DNA from: Alnus glutinosa | Lineage: Eukaryota; Streptophyta; Magnoliopsida; Fagales; Betulaceae | Length of the DNA: 64,000 bases | Reading direction: 5' to 3' | Assembly (NCBI RefSeq): GCF_958979055.1 | Contig: NC_084889.1 | Coordinates: forward strand, 3,038,001 to 3,102,000 | Part shown: positions 49,165 through 60,063 of the stretch, piece after piece | Position numbering within the stretch: position 1 is the first letter of the stretch | How the letters are laid out: the number at the start of each line of letters is the position of its first letter | Position numbers and translations under genes: made by a program | Notes under the pieces: generated by a model | Databases searched by the model: none | Seen by the model: only the letters and a program-made list of their open reading frames with translations | Told to the model about the DNA's origin: nothing

Positions 49165-49600
49165 AACATATGAAAGATTTTTTATTTATTTTATAAAAAG
49201 AGGATATTTCATTAATCAATAATCTTCCGCTTACTCCGCAAGTACAATAGGCTGGATGATAGGAGGATAATTCTCCGCCTAGACTTTATCTAACAATTGT
49301 GAAATGACAAATTTTGCCGAACAATGTGTACCTTATTAACATTCCTTTTTACATGTTAAAAACTAACAAAATCTAAGCTAGATAGAATAGACTTTGTATC
49401 CATAATCAACTGTCCATAGCTACTCCCATTAGGGCCCTGCTTTTGCAATTCTTGAACACACGAAAGAGATGAAATAATGTTTGAAGTCATGATAATTCAC
49501 GACCATTTATAATTGATGATACCATAAACAAGCCTTCGGCTCCATTAATGAAAGGGCCACCCACAAAAAGGTCTACTTCATAGAGAGGCCCATATATGAT
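49165..49600 (-). pseudogene. 5'-truncated LINE remnant (RNase H C-terminal part and tail)
   Basis: Minus-strand pieces match the end of plant LINE RNase H domains: YGQLIMDTKSILSSLDFVSF, then HVKRNVNKVH and PPIIQPIVLAE, followed by a stop-rich tail and an A-rich end. Stops and frameshifts interrupt it. Confidence 0.6.
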
Positions 49601-50839
49601 AATAAAACTAAAAGAAGTATGGCCTTTACAACCTAACACCCCTCTCTATTCAATCATAAAAGGGCACAATCATTCTATTAAGTATATGAATATTTTCTTA
49701 TTATTCGTTCTTTTTCGATTCAATAATATTTTACTAACTTAAGCGGAGGCTCCTTCACCAACCCCCAATTAGTGCCATTTTGATGGTTTTCTTCTTATCT
49801 TGCAGGTGACCCAACGCCTTGTCCATCCGTCCGAAAATCTGTTTCTACATTAACACTCATCAACTTTTTCTTGGCTGAATAATATTTAACGATCTTTACA
49901 AGTTGATGATAATGAGTTTCATGTTGCTCAAGATATCTTCTTCTTCTTCTTCTTCTTCTTTTTTTTTTTTTAAAAAAAAGGACAATAATTTCCTTGGGCG
50001 GCTTTCTGTCTTGGGTAGTATGTATGTGGCTATGGCCTATGCCACATGTTCATGGAGTCACTCAGCCTCACGGGAGGAATACAAATTACTAACGGCGTTG
50101 ACGGCATTGCCATGTTCCATATCATCGATCTACAACTACAAGACTACAATCACGAGAATTTACTGTTACTCCATTGGAGGACTAAGACCAAAAACAATTA
50201 CTCTGATTAGTCCGTTCTTCGATCACGTACCTCAAGAACTCGATGCAAACTGGAGTTCAAAAAATCTAAAGAGATTGTGTTCTTGGCTGAATTTGATTGG
50301 TTTTATGCAAATATTCTCATTTCATTCACAGCATACATAAAAAAAAACATATACATCCGTTGTTGTGCAATGAACCCTCTATTGAATGTCTGTGTACGTT
50401 CTTTGAATTTCTTGTGTCGGTGGCTGCAAATGAACCGTCTGATAGAAGGACATGGCCATATGCCACCCTTGCAAGTTGCATCAAAGCGAGAACGTCTTTT
50501 TCTATCATGCCATGGCCCAAATAAATGCTATGACATTTCTATCTTCTCTCTCTCTCTATATATATATATATTTTATTTTATTTTTAACCGTAAAAACACT
50601 AACAAACAACTTTTAATATAAAACACTTACAAAAATTCAAAGCTACTCTCACTTCTATATCATATCAAAACACTTTTTCAATCAAAACACAAAAAATAAA
50701 TAATAACACATCCTAAAAAAGGTTATCAAACGCGCCTTAAGCCATTTATTTTATGTGAGCTTACTATATTTTACACACAAAAAAAAAAAAAAAAACACCT
50801 CCTATTTGTATTTTACTTTTTTTTTTAAAAAAAAAAAAT
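49601..50839. other. No recognised gene; unassigned open frames
   Basis: A 145-codon frame at 49903-50340 and a 75-codon frame at 50297-50524 read like degraded coding sequence but match no family I know. One part is a serine/phenylalanine run from a (CTT)n(T)n tract. An (CT)n(TA)n run lies at about 50546-50571. Confidence 0.4.
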
Positions 50840-50876
50840 GCAAAATCAGTCAATATAGTTGGCATAATTTATAAAT

Positions 50877-51059
50877 GAGTAATGATTCACTACCACCTAA
50901 ATATACAACTTTTCATCACCTTGTCTATGTGGCAAGGTGGTCTCCCACCTTAATTTATTTTTAAAAAATAAAAAAACTCAAAAAATAGTGGGAGACCATC
51001 TTGCCACATAGGCAAGGTGGTGAAAAGTTGTATATTTGGGTGGCATTGAATCATTATTC
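50877..51059. mobile_element. 183-bp MITE with 9-bp target duplication, nested in the outer foldback
   Basis: Terminal arms of about 70 bp: GAGTAATGATTCACTACCAC, then CTAAATATACAACTTTTCA, at the left against TGAAAAGTTGTATATTTGGG, then TGGCATTGAATCATTATTC, at the right. TTTATAAAT (50868-50876) and TTTACAAAT (51060-51068) are a 9-bp duplication with one mismatch, as Mutator-like elements make. Confidence 0.85.
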
Positions 51060-51182
51060 TTTACAAATTCCTCAATGTGATATAAAAATTAATTCAAATG
51101 TCATTGGTAAGCAAGAATAACAACTTAATCTCTAAAGTCAATTTTTGTCTACTAACATCACATAATCCGTTTGGTTGCCACG

Positions 51183-52553
51183 TAGGGGTGTAAATCCGGG
51201 CCGGTTATAACCGGACCGGAACCGGATCCGGCACTAACCGGGCCCGGAAAACCGGTAACCGGATAGGTACCCGGTTTTTAAAAACCGGGTACCCGGGGTA
51301 CCCTGTCCCGGTCCCGGTTTCGTGTTTTCAAAATTCCCGGTTAAACCGGGAACCCGGGACCGGGTGTAAATTATTAACAAAAAAAAAAAAAAAAAAAAAA
51401 CCCCTTCCCTTTTACCGTTTTATGCTTTTATGTGTGTCGTTTTAAGCTTTAACCGGTTAACCCTAAATCTAAAATCATACACTCACAGTCTATTCTTCAT
51501 TTTTTCACGCTTTTAGATCACCCACTGTCCGCCGCTTATCTGCTAGCCTGCTTACTGAACGCATCTCTTCCTTCTCCTTTTCCTATTTATTTCCAGTTCT
51601 TCCTCCTCCTTTTCTTATTCTTCTTTCCTCTTCTTTTGTTCTTCTCGCCGAGTCCAGATACACAGAGAGAGTAGAGAGACCGAGAGTGAAAGATGAGATC
51701 GAGAGAGAGATCAGAGAGATTGAAGAGAGAGAGAGATCGAGAGACTGAGGAGATCGGGAGTGAGATTGAAGAGAGAGAGAGATCGAGAGACTGACGAGAT
51801 CGGGAGAGAGGGAGAGTCAGAGATCGGGAGAGGGGGTCGCAGATGGAGTCGGACCCGGAACCTAGGGGACCCGATCCTCTATAGGCGGTGGCTAGAACCG
51901 AAATTCAGCGAGGCATGGAGAGGTCTGGCGAGCCGTGAAACCAAAGGAGGCCGATCCTCCATGGGTCACCAGAGGCGCAATTTTCCGGCGGTTCTAGCGG
52001 CAATTCTGGCGAACCCGTGATTTGGTTTATTGAATGAGTGTTTTGATTATTGTTGATTTTTAGTTGATAAATTGTGTTCTTGTTCGGCCATGTACTGTGA
52101 TTTGGTTTCTTGATGATTCTTGGCTGAATTGTTGTTAGAAGCCCTCCATTTTTCTGTTGAAACGATTTCCCCTGTTTTGGTGTTGGTTGTGTACCCGGTT
52201 GTGTTTCCTATTTTAGTAGTATACCTGTTTCGGTTGTTTTGGAATTGGGTGGATTCACACTGCATTCACCATTCATTTCTTCTTCAGTTCTTCTTTTCTT
52301 TCATTCTTTGTAATGGGTTTGTAATGGGTTTTGGACATGAAGAACAAAATATTAAAAACAGGCCCAAAATATATATATTTTTTAACCCGGTTTAGGTACC
52401 CGGTTTACCCGGAAAACCGGGTACACCCCTGGTAACCGGGATCCCGGTTACCCGGACCCGGGCCCGGTTATTGAAAATCCAATAACCGGGACCCCGGTTC
52501 CGGTTCCCGGTTTTGGCCAATAACTGGGAACCGGAACCGGATTTACACCCCTA
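51183..52553. mobile_element. 1371-bp non-autonomous hAT element with CCGG-rich subterminal repeats
   Basis: The ends are TAGGGGTGTAAATCCGG and its reverse CCGGATTTACACCCCTA. The 8-bp duplication TTGCCACG is perfect (51175-51182 and 52554-52561), the size expected for hAT transposons. Both subterminal regions (about 51195-51365 and 52385-52540) are packed with ACCGG / CCCGGTT motifs in both orientations. hAT transposases are known to bind short subterminal repeats, so these are likely binding sites. The middle is GA-rich and has no transposase, so the element would need a transposase supplied in trans. Confidence 0.9.
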
Positions 52554-52964
52554 TTGCCACGTCAGGCCCAATATAAATGTGATATGTGTCACTCTTTAAT
52601 TAAAAATTAATATAAAAATATATATATTTAAAAAGAAGAAAAAAGAAAAGAAAAGAAATAACGATTGGGGTGGCCTATGAGCTACCCCCAAAGGTTGTGG
52701 TGACTACGTGGCACCCCAGCCACCCCATCTTTATATATATATATATATATATTTCAATTCAAGAGTGACATGTGTCGCACTTTTATTAGACCTGACGTGA
52801 CAACCAAACGGAATCTGTTAAGTTAGTGAGCATAAAATGACTTTAGGAAGTAAGTTATTATTTTTCGCCTACCATATGAACCTCTTAATTGATTTTTATA
52901 CCATAGGGAGCGATTTGTAAAAAATTAAGTCAACCACATGAACTGATTTTGTATTCCCTCCCTG

Positions 52965-53270
52965 CCCCTCCAAAAAAAAGGGGTGATTTCATTCATAATT
53001 ATAAAAATATAATATCTTGCTCTAACAAAACAATATCACAAATAGAAATAGAAATTTCTTTCACTGAAGCATAATCTATGATTTGTTTACATGTTATTTT
53101 GGCTAAACTAAAAGGAGCAAAATTTTCATCTCTTTTAACATGACATATATGTCTGCCGCCCACCAACTATGCATCATGTTGAGTACTCCTTGTGTGTCAT
53201 CTACTAGTTGACCATACTTGCTCCAATTACGATCATTAAATTTCACAACAATCACTATTTGTAGCGCATC
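52965..53270 (-). pseudogene. LINE RNase H remnant
   Basis: Minus-strand reading gives NWSKYGQLVDDTQGVLN, then HVKRDENFAPF, SLAKIACKQIIDYASVKEI and ICDIVLLEQD across frame changes, which is the typical RNase H end of plant L1 LINEs, with a short tail. It abuts the solo LTR at 53277, which probably interrupted it. Confidence 0.65.
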
Positions 53271-53276
53271 ATCTTT

Positions 53277-53900
53277 TGTTTGTACAGTTTTCAGTATGGT
53301 GTGAATTACACATTATTTGATGTTCTTCAAGCCCCTTGAATTCACGGTCGCTGAAAAAACCAACACCATTATGATAAATGCACTGGGGGATTGCTGGTGG
53401 ATCTCACTCCGATGCTTAAATAAGTTTATGAGGGATAAGTATCCAATAACACAATAATTCAGTCTAGGGTTCATAATTGGTATAAGGGCATATTTATAGG
53501 TTAAGAGGTAGAGGCAGACTTGCATTAAGGTTTCATGCTCTCATCTTGACTTAGGAGCGCCGTTAGAGTTCGGCTTGGACTCGGAATCCTTATTCTACTA
53601 GAATTTGGAATATTTCATTACTTATCTCGGGCCAAGATTCTAGGCATATTATTTTGGATTGAACCTGACCTCGGATCCCTGGAACTAGATTTCAATCTCG
53701 AATTTGCCTTGATTGCAATCTCTGCCGCTTCTGGTTGGTCATGCGGGAGTAGTCTCTTTCCAAGGCTTCTAGGGACCCAAACTCTGCGCCCGAGCACTAG
53801 TGCTTTGCGAGCTCAGAGCCCGTGATACTTAGTGGGCCAGTGTGAGTTTAGCAGCCAATAATCTACTAGATGAGCCGGGCGAGTGAGATTATTCCCAACG
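53277..53900 (-). mobile_element. Solo LTR related to the TR-GAG LTR
   Basis: The left end (TGTTTGTACAGTTTTCAGTA, then TGGTGTGAAT) parallels the TR-GAG LTR end (TGTTGGTACAGTTTCCGGTA, then TGGTGTGAAT). The block 'cactccgatgcttaa' is also shared, and the right end ATTCCCAACG parallels ATCCCCAACA. No gag or second LTR is nearby, so LTR-LTR recombination is likely. A 5-bp duplication is not clean. It is older than the element at 1846. Confidence 0.65.
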
Positions 53901-54091
53901 CTTTCTAAAATTATTCTTAGTAGTGTATTTTACTTATAAGATCCATTGTTTGTTATGCAAGAGAGTATAGAAAAAAATTAAAGCAAATATGTTATATATC
54001 GATGATTTTTGCAGTTATAAATTTTGTTGTTCTATCGATAGGCTTGATTTTCACTCATTCGGAATGTAGCTCTTCATACTAATTCTTGAAG

Positions 54092-54212
54092 AAGAAATGC
54101 TAGAATATCTCATGGTGTTCTCCTGCAATGTCATAAACGTAATTTTTTAATTACATTTATGACATTGCAGGAGAACACTAGGAGAACACAAGGAGATGCT
54201 TTAGCATTCCTC
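54092..54212. mobile_element. 121-bp near-perfect palindromic MITE
   Basis: TTCTTGAAG is duplicated at 54083-54091 and 54213-54221. The arms meet at about 54149, with 'ttctcctgcaatgtcataaa' against 'tttatgacattgcaggagaa'. A 9-bp duplication suggests Mutator-like mobilisation. Confidence 0.8.
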
Positions 54213-54221
54213 TTCTTGAAG

Positions 54222-57200
54222 AAAAAAAGAAAGTAAGGTTAAAAAGAAAAATAAAAAATAATAATAATAAAAAAAGGAAATCATAAAAACTGATAAATCT
54301 TTAAGGGATATGTTTGTTAATGAGTTTTGGTCTTTGAATGGTGTTTTTTAATTTTTGTATCAAAACATGTTATGATGTAATATAAAAGTGAAAATTAATA
54401 TTTTTAATTTTATGAATGTTTTAAATAGTTTGTTAAATATTTTTATTTCGAGAATAGAAAACAAAAACTAAATAATAAAATTTTTAACAAACATAATTAA
54501 GGTCGTATTTTTGGCATAAATTATGGTTTTTTTTTTTTGTTTGTTTTAATTTTTCAATGGTGTAAGTCATGCTAATAATTTCATGTTTGAAATTTGATAG
54601 TATATATGTTTTCACACAATAAATAAATTAAGAGAGTAAGTCGTATTTACAAATTCTCGCCATGCCATTTCACTTTTTATTACTTAAAAAGTTTCTTCAA
54701 AAGCAAAACGAAAATAAGAAGCCTAGTCAAACAGAAAATGAATCTCCTCATTCCGCGTGGTTCCTTCAAAGATTCCTTAATTCTCAAGTAGCTATCATTT
54801 CAACGGCTATGACTTGACGGCTCTTACTCTTAGAAGTGCTTTTCTCTTTTTCAGCCGCCGATGGTAATGGCTGACATCCCCATCACACAGTACCGGCGAC
54901 TACAAGTGGAGAGGCAATAGGGTCCAACCGCATTGAGTGGTGAGGTGAACTTCCCCAAGTTGAGGAGCGAACCCCGTAGCTTAGAGGGAAAGAGAGAAGG
55001 TACATTGGAGAAGCAGAGGATCATCAGTGTTGTTTGACTACTCTGGGGTTGTGTACACGCCAATGGCCAAGGGGGTCCTTATTCCTTATACGGATCTGAT
55101 CTGTGGGGTTCGAGTGGCTGTAGACCTTTCCTTTACTAAAAGCAAAAGTCTTTGAAAAGTTGGCGCGCACTCGGTCAAGCTAGAATGCTAGATCCCTTGC
55201 AACTACTTTTGGTAATGCATTAAGATCTTTGATGTCAGTTCCCAATTCCGATTTGACATACTAAATTATTGATGTGATTGTGATTATCATTATGTCAACC
55301 AAGGAAAATCTTTTAGTTTTATATATATATGTTGAATGACGCTTAATCTTTTTTTCTTAACTTCTTTAATTTGGAAATTGGTGTTGACTAATTTGAACCA
55401 ACTAACCTCAACCCTTTAAATCGAATCTCTTGAAAGATGGTTCCTATGAAATTTATTTGTTTGCACAAGTCTTAAACGGTCAAAATACCTACTTGTATGG
55501 GTGGTGACGTTGGCGATGGCGTTCTATAAAGTTAGTCATGCGATGAAGTTGATGAATTATAAAGTTGTCATAAGTATTAGGTTTCACACAAGTTTTTTTT
55601 TTAGGTGAGCTTAATTTTGACTTTATAAGCGATTTTAAAAGTTCTAATTATAATTTGATTAGTTATTTTAAATTCGAAGTTTTACATGTGGACATACCCC
55701 ATAGAAAATTGTTCTCATACATGGCTAAGATAGATTAAGCTTTAATTTGTTGATTGACTAGCCAATCCCGATCCCATCCCCTTAAACTGCTATCACCCTA
55801 TCACTATGCCCACTTAGATATCAATTGCCTACTTGGTGCCTCTATGGGTTTGGTGTGCTTGTGAAGCCTTAATAATGGGATTGAAATGTTCAGCAATTCT
55901 CTACTCAAATTGTTAAGTAGCAGTTAGAATGATTAATCACCCATCTGAACATGTTGATTCATAGAGACTCTCCCCTATGCAATATCCGATTTTATAGTAA
56001 TATGAAAAGAAAAATATTAAAGAATCTCTGCCCTTAATAATGGCCACATAATCAAGTCTATGGGGACTTGTGGTCATGGTGAGCCTTACAAAATCCTCCA
56101 ACTAGGCAGCTATACATAGCCAGACAGATCGGGAAGGGGTAGGCGTAGGGGTCGGGTAAGGAGCTTTTAATTTTTATATATTTTCATTATTTATTTTCGT
56201 CCTCCTTTTTGGTAGGAAGTTTTGAGCCTTCTTAAGTGCTCAACAAAGGTACTGCTAATCCATTTTGAAGGGTGGCCGAGGCTGAAACATTATATATTTC
56301 AGTAAAAAAAAGAGCCCACAAAATCGTACGCTGATTCTGTCATCATTACCAGCAGACGCGTCTTGCGCAAATTGGCTGGCTCTAGCGATCAAAATCTAAA
56401 CAATATTGTTAAGCTGGAGTATACTTTTTAGTATTTTAATTATATATTGTTATTAATTACTATATTTGTCGCTAACCGGGCTAGCTAGTGTCTAGTGATG
56501 CAATGCAGAAGTGTTTTAATTATTTTTTTAATTCAACATGATGATAATCAGTAAGATCGATCGAGTACGAGGCGAACCAGTCATACCTTATTATGTCGGT
56601 ACGTGTTTTAATCGATCTCTTCGAATTAAATTTTAATTGAAACTTAATACAAACCGATTTTTGGCGATCAACTAACCAATGCCGCCTAACATGAGCTGGC
56701 CGGATGGAGTTGGCTATAATCAACATCCTCTTGAAGAGAAAAGAAAATGAAAAGAGAAAGAATGTTTTCAAATATATATATATATAAAGAGATCGAGAGC
56801 ATGTTTGGTTTCGATTTTGTAGGCTAAGATTATTCTTAGTGAGCTAATCATTTCAATTTTTTCATCAAAATTTAGTAAAAAATTTAAAAAAAGTCAAATT
56901 CAACAAACTCTCTATAACTTTTTTATTTTAGCTTTTGTTAAAATTTCACTTCAAATTTAGCTCACAAATTTTATAAACTATTAAATATTATAAAATTTGT
57001 GAGCTAAATTTGTATTTTTTTAAAAACGTAATATTATAAAGGGTAAACAGTAATTTTATTATACGCTTAATTGTATTTAAAATCATTATTTTTAAATCAT
57101 ACGTTTTGAAATCGCAAACCCAAAAAACAGATCTTTATTGATTATTAGCTTTTCAACTTTATGAAGAAGTTTGGGACTTCATTTGTTAAGTTTTTTGTTT

Positions 57201-57931
57201 CCTCTTTTCAAAATTAACAAAAAGGTTAACAAACAATTCATATATAAAAAACTCAATAAAAAAAAAAAAAAAACACTTATATCATATCAGAAAACTAAAA
57301 GAAAAAAACTCCAAAACACGCCGTTAACAGACATAATGGAATCCCGGCCCGTAGAGATTTTGATTAGTTGTTTCTCCCTCCCACGAAAGAAAGGAGAAGG
57401 AACTAGCTAGATGGTTTCGTGTACATCTATCTGTTTCAGTTCCGTGGAGATATTATATTCTCTGGTGTAAACACAGATCGATCGATAGATGTCCATGATC
57501 AATGTAGCCACGTGAAATATGACGAAGTAATTAATAGTAGTCGCTAAGGCATTTGAGCAAAGATTCAAGGGCAAAACACTGAATTGTCAAATGTTGGGTT
57601 CGTACCAGAAACGTCTTATCATCATAGCCAGCTTGGGTAGTGGGTTTAGATGTTTCGCACTAAGCGCAATTGATCGATCATTCTATTTTAGTTCCAGAAT
57701 TAATATATTTTTTTCAAAGTAAAAGATATGTGCAGGGAAATGGATCGAATAGTTGCATGCATGGCACATGCAAAATAGAATACTATGGGTCCTCAACATA
57801 AGAATTAGTATGTCATGCGCCAGTCTCTTCCAAAGAGAAACTTGGCAAACATAATCATTGGAATCTTTTACAATTTCCCATTTTATTTTCTTTTCAAGAA
57901 TTTATTGGAATTTACACCATCGATCGAGGTC
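54222..57931. other. No recognised gene
   Basis: A long intergenic stretch. A GC-richer part at 54850-55080 is open in pieces on both strands but is not recognised. A TATA-rich run is at 56773-56785. Part of 56800-57125 looks like a decayed relative of the MITE at 46379-46689. No host gene is seen. Confidence 0.5.
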
Positions 57932-57939
57932 TATATAAA
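57932..57939 (+). promoter_or_regulatory. TATA box of the CEP gene
   Basis: TATATAAA lies 95 bp upstream of the CEP start codon. Transcription should begin near 57965, giving a leader of about 70 nt without an intron. Confidence 0.75.
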
Positions 57940-58033
57940 CCCACCGATACAATAGCTAGCTTCATGCCAAATATCCTTCCCTTCCTTTCTCTCACTCACA
58001 TTTGAAGACAAATCGTTCCCTTAACTCTCTGTC

Positions 58034-58372
58034 ATGGCGGCCAACTTCAAGCTCATTTACACCAGTGCTTTTCTTCTTGCAATTATCTTTTCTCATGGAA
58101 TTATTTCCACTGAGGAAAGGTTGCTGATGATCAGGACCCAAATAAACAAGAAATGTGATGAAAACTATCTGAGCATTTGTGAGAACAACGTCGGGGGACA
58201 AACGGGAAGGAACGTCCTGCGCCGTGGCATTTTAGATGATCATGAAGTTGCAATCCCTGGCGTTGGCAATGTTGAATCAAACAGTACTGATGATTTCCGA
58301 CCCACTGAACCAGGCCACAGTCCCGGTGCCGGACATGCTAAAGGGCCTCGAAGCGCAGATCCAAAGCAGTAG
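58034..58372 (+). CDS. CEP: CEP (C-terminally encoded peptide) hormone precursor
   Basis: A single-exon gene of 112 residues. Residues 1 to about 25 are a signal peptide (hydrophobic TSAFLLAIIFSHGII). A variable acidic/basic middle follows, then the 15-residue CEP domain DFRPTEPGHSPGAGH at 87-101 and a short tail. Prolines fall at positions 4, 7 and 11 of the domain, the sites usually hydroxylated. Layout, length and lack of introns all fit the CEP family. In other plants the mature peptide is secreted, moves from root to shoot and is sensed by CEPR receptor kinases, reporting nitrogen starvation and limiting lateral roots. Only one CEP domain is present. The family is clear, but I cannot say which numbered member this is. 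Confidence 0.93.
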   Translation: MAANFKLIYTSAFLLAIIFSHGIISTEERLLMIRTQINKKCDENYLSICENNVGGQTGRNVLRRGILDDHEVAIPGVGNVESNSTDDFRPTEPGHSPGAGHAKGPRSADPKQ

Positions 58373-58588
58373 AATATATTTATATAAAGTGATCATGAAT
58401 ATTTGCTATCTATTGTGGATTATTTAGATATTTGGATTTGGTTTGCTTTATCATGTATGATGCTAATTATAATTATATATATATGCACGTATGTTCTCCT
58501 TGTGAATGTATTTGTAATAATATGATCTCGTGGTATCAATCAATTGAAATATTGGATTTGCGTAAGATTAACATATAGCCATCAATCG

Positions 58589-58593
<5 letters not shown>

Positions 58594-58625
<32 letters not shown>
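58594..58625. repeat. (AT)n microsatellite 3' of the CEP gene
   Basis: About 16 AT units. Confidence 0.85.
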
Positions 58626-58629
<4 letters not shown>

Positions 58630-59943
58630 CAATAGTTATAGTAATTACAGAGATATAAAAACTATAGTTATTCCCTCAAATTATTAATCGTTTTGTAATT
58701 CAGTCCTAATTTTTTTTAAAATTTTATAATGTAATTTACCAATCTACCAAACGTTTGAGTTATTCCCTCCGTTGAGATGATATATATATATATATAGTTT
58801 GATTAGTTTGAGTTACGTTCAAGCTATGGGGTTATCTAGGTCCCAACTACTCCTAACAATGATAAGAACCAAACTATATGTGCTATAATTAGTTGTTCTA
58901 ATGATTGACAATCAATTGAACGATCTTGACCTCCATGATCAATAAAATAGTCCTTAAAATTATTCTAATCTTAATTAATTGGGTACCAACTATCTAATTA
59001 ACAAAAAAAAAAAAAAAAAATTGATAGCAACGTTGGCACTATATATATATCTATCGATCGTCACCCATAGCGCCTTATTACTTCAAAAGGGAGAATGGCC
59101 GGGTTTGGTTTTTATATAATTTAATTTATTCCAATTGATGGCTCTGGGCTCACAATTCAACTTGTTTTTGCAATGGATGGCAACTACTTTAAGCAAATTT
59201 TTCTTTAATTAGTAACGCGACCTTGATCTATTTATGGAGGCTACGCGAGTAAAAGTAGAAATAATTATTGATTAAACCTCTACATGCAATTCTTGGAATA
59301 TTTAATCGTGACAATTCCTCAAGCTACTTTTAATTAGGCTATTTTTTTACTCTAATTAATTAGGCTACTATTTTTTTTTTTTTTTTTTCTAATTGAAAAT
59401 GGGAAAGGGTTACAAAGGGGGTAATTAATTAGGCTACTTAATTATAGATTAGCATTGCTAATTAAGATTTGATTCCAATCTACAATTCCTAATTCCTCGT
59501 AAGCTTAGTCAAATCAATTAACATTTGCAGTACTTTTTCTAGCCAACAAACGTAAGCACAGCACAAAAATGGAAGCATAATTAGCAGCAAAGGCAGACAA
59601 TCACTTGCATAGTACCTCTCCCTCAAAATCTGTGTATGACGAGAACGTACGAAATCGATGAACAGAAGCCGGCCACTGGTATATGGGAGAGATCAGACGG
59701 TCTAAATCTAGTCACCGTCGACACTCTTGCACGATGATTGAAGGGCCAAATGGCACTCAGTCTCAGGCAATTCAGTACGGTCTTCAATTACCGGCAAATT
59801 TTCTGTTTGGGATGTTGAAATTAAACTTAGATTAGTTTTATGCAAAATCCATGTTGTGTTTGCTTTAATTAATTTGGTCTTCTGTTTGGATTATAGGAGA
59901 AACGAAGGGAAAAAAATATTGAAGTAAAATTCAATATTTCTGC
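58626..59943. other. No recognised gene
   Basis: AT-rich intergenic DNA. Around 59330-59450 the phrase 'aattaattaggctac' recurs next to a poly-T run, a small local duplication. Confidence 0.55.
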
Positions 59944-60063
59944 AGTGCCACCACAAAATTCAACGCGTGGATCCGATACGCCAAGTTGGAGATAGAGAGT
60001 TGTGAGGTTTCTAGGGCGATGAATGCGTACAAAAGGGTGGCGGAGAAGCAAACCCACAGCTAG
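59944..60063 (+). pseudogene. Fragment resembling a crooked-neck-type HAT repeat
   Basis: After a CAG there are about 35 codons open to TAG, reading KFNAWIRYAKLEIESCEV, then SRAMNAYKRVAEKQTHS. This resembles the HAT repeat of crooked-neck (CRN/Syf3) splicing factors (typically AWIRYAKFE...GEVARARNVYERAVEK). Only one repeat is present, with changed residues (MNAYKR for RNVYER) and a premature stop, so it is a gene fragment, perhaps picked up by a transposon or retroposed. Confidence 0.5.

Larger units (their letters stand above)
50840..52951. mobile_element. Outer foldback element holding two nested insertions
   Basis: With the two inner elements removed, the left arm (50840-50876, 51060-51182 and 52562 to about 52605) is the imperfect reverse of the right arm (about 52757-52951). 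Paired stretches include 'caaaatcagt' / 'aactgattttg', 'tttacaaat' / 'atttgtaaa', 'ccgtttggttgccacgtcag' / 'ctgacgtgacaaccaaacgg', and 'atgtgtcactctt' / 'aagagtgacatgtgt'. Its loop (52605-52757) holds a GGGGTGGCC...CCACCCC palindrome like the one at 7430-7830. Outer borders are approximate. Confidence 0.75.

Noticed and set aside
54851..55063. A 70-codon minus-strand frame and its plus-strand complement
   Set aside because: Plus-strand reading has a protein-like patch (ADIPITQYRRLQVER), but it stops quickly and matches no family I know.
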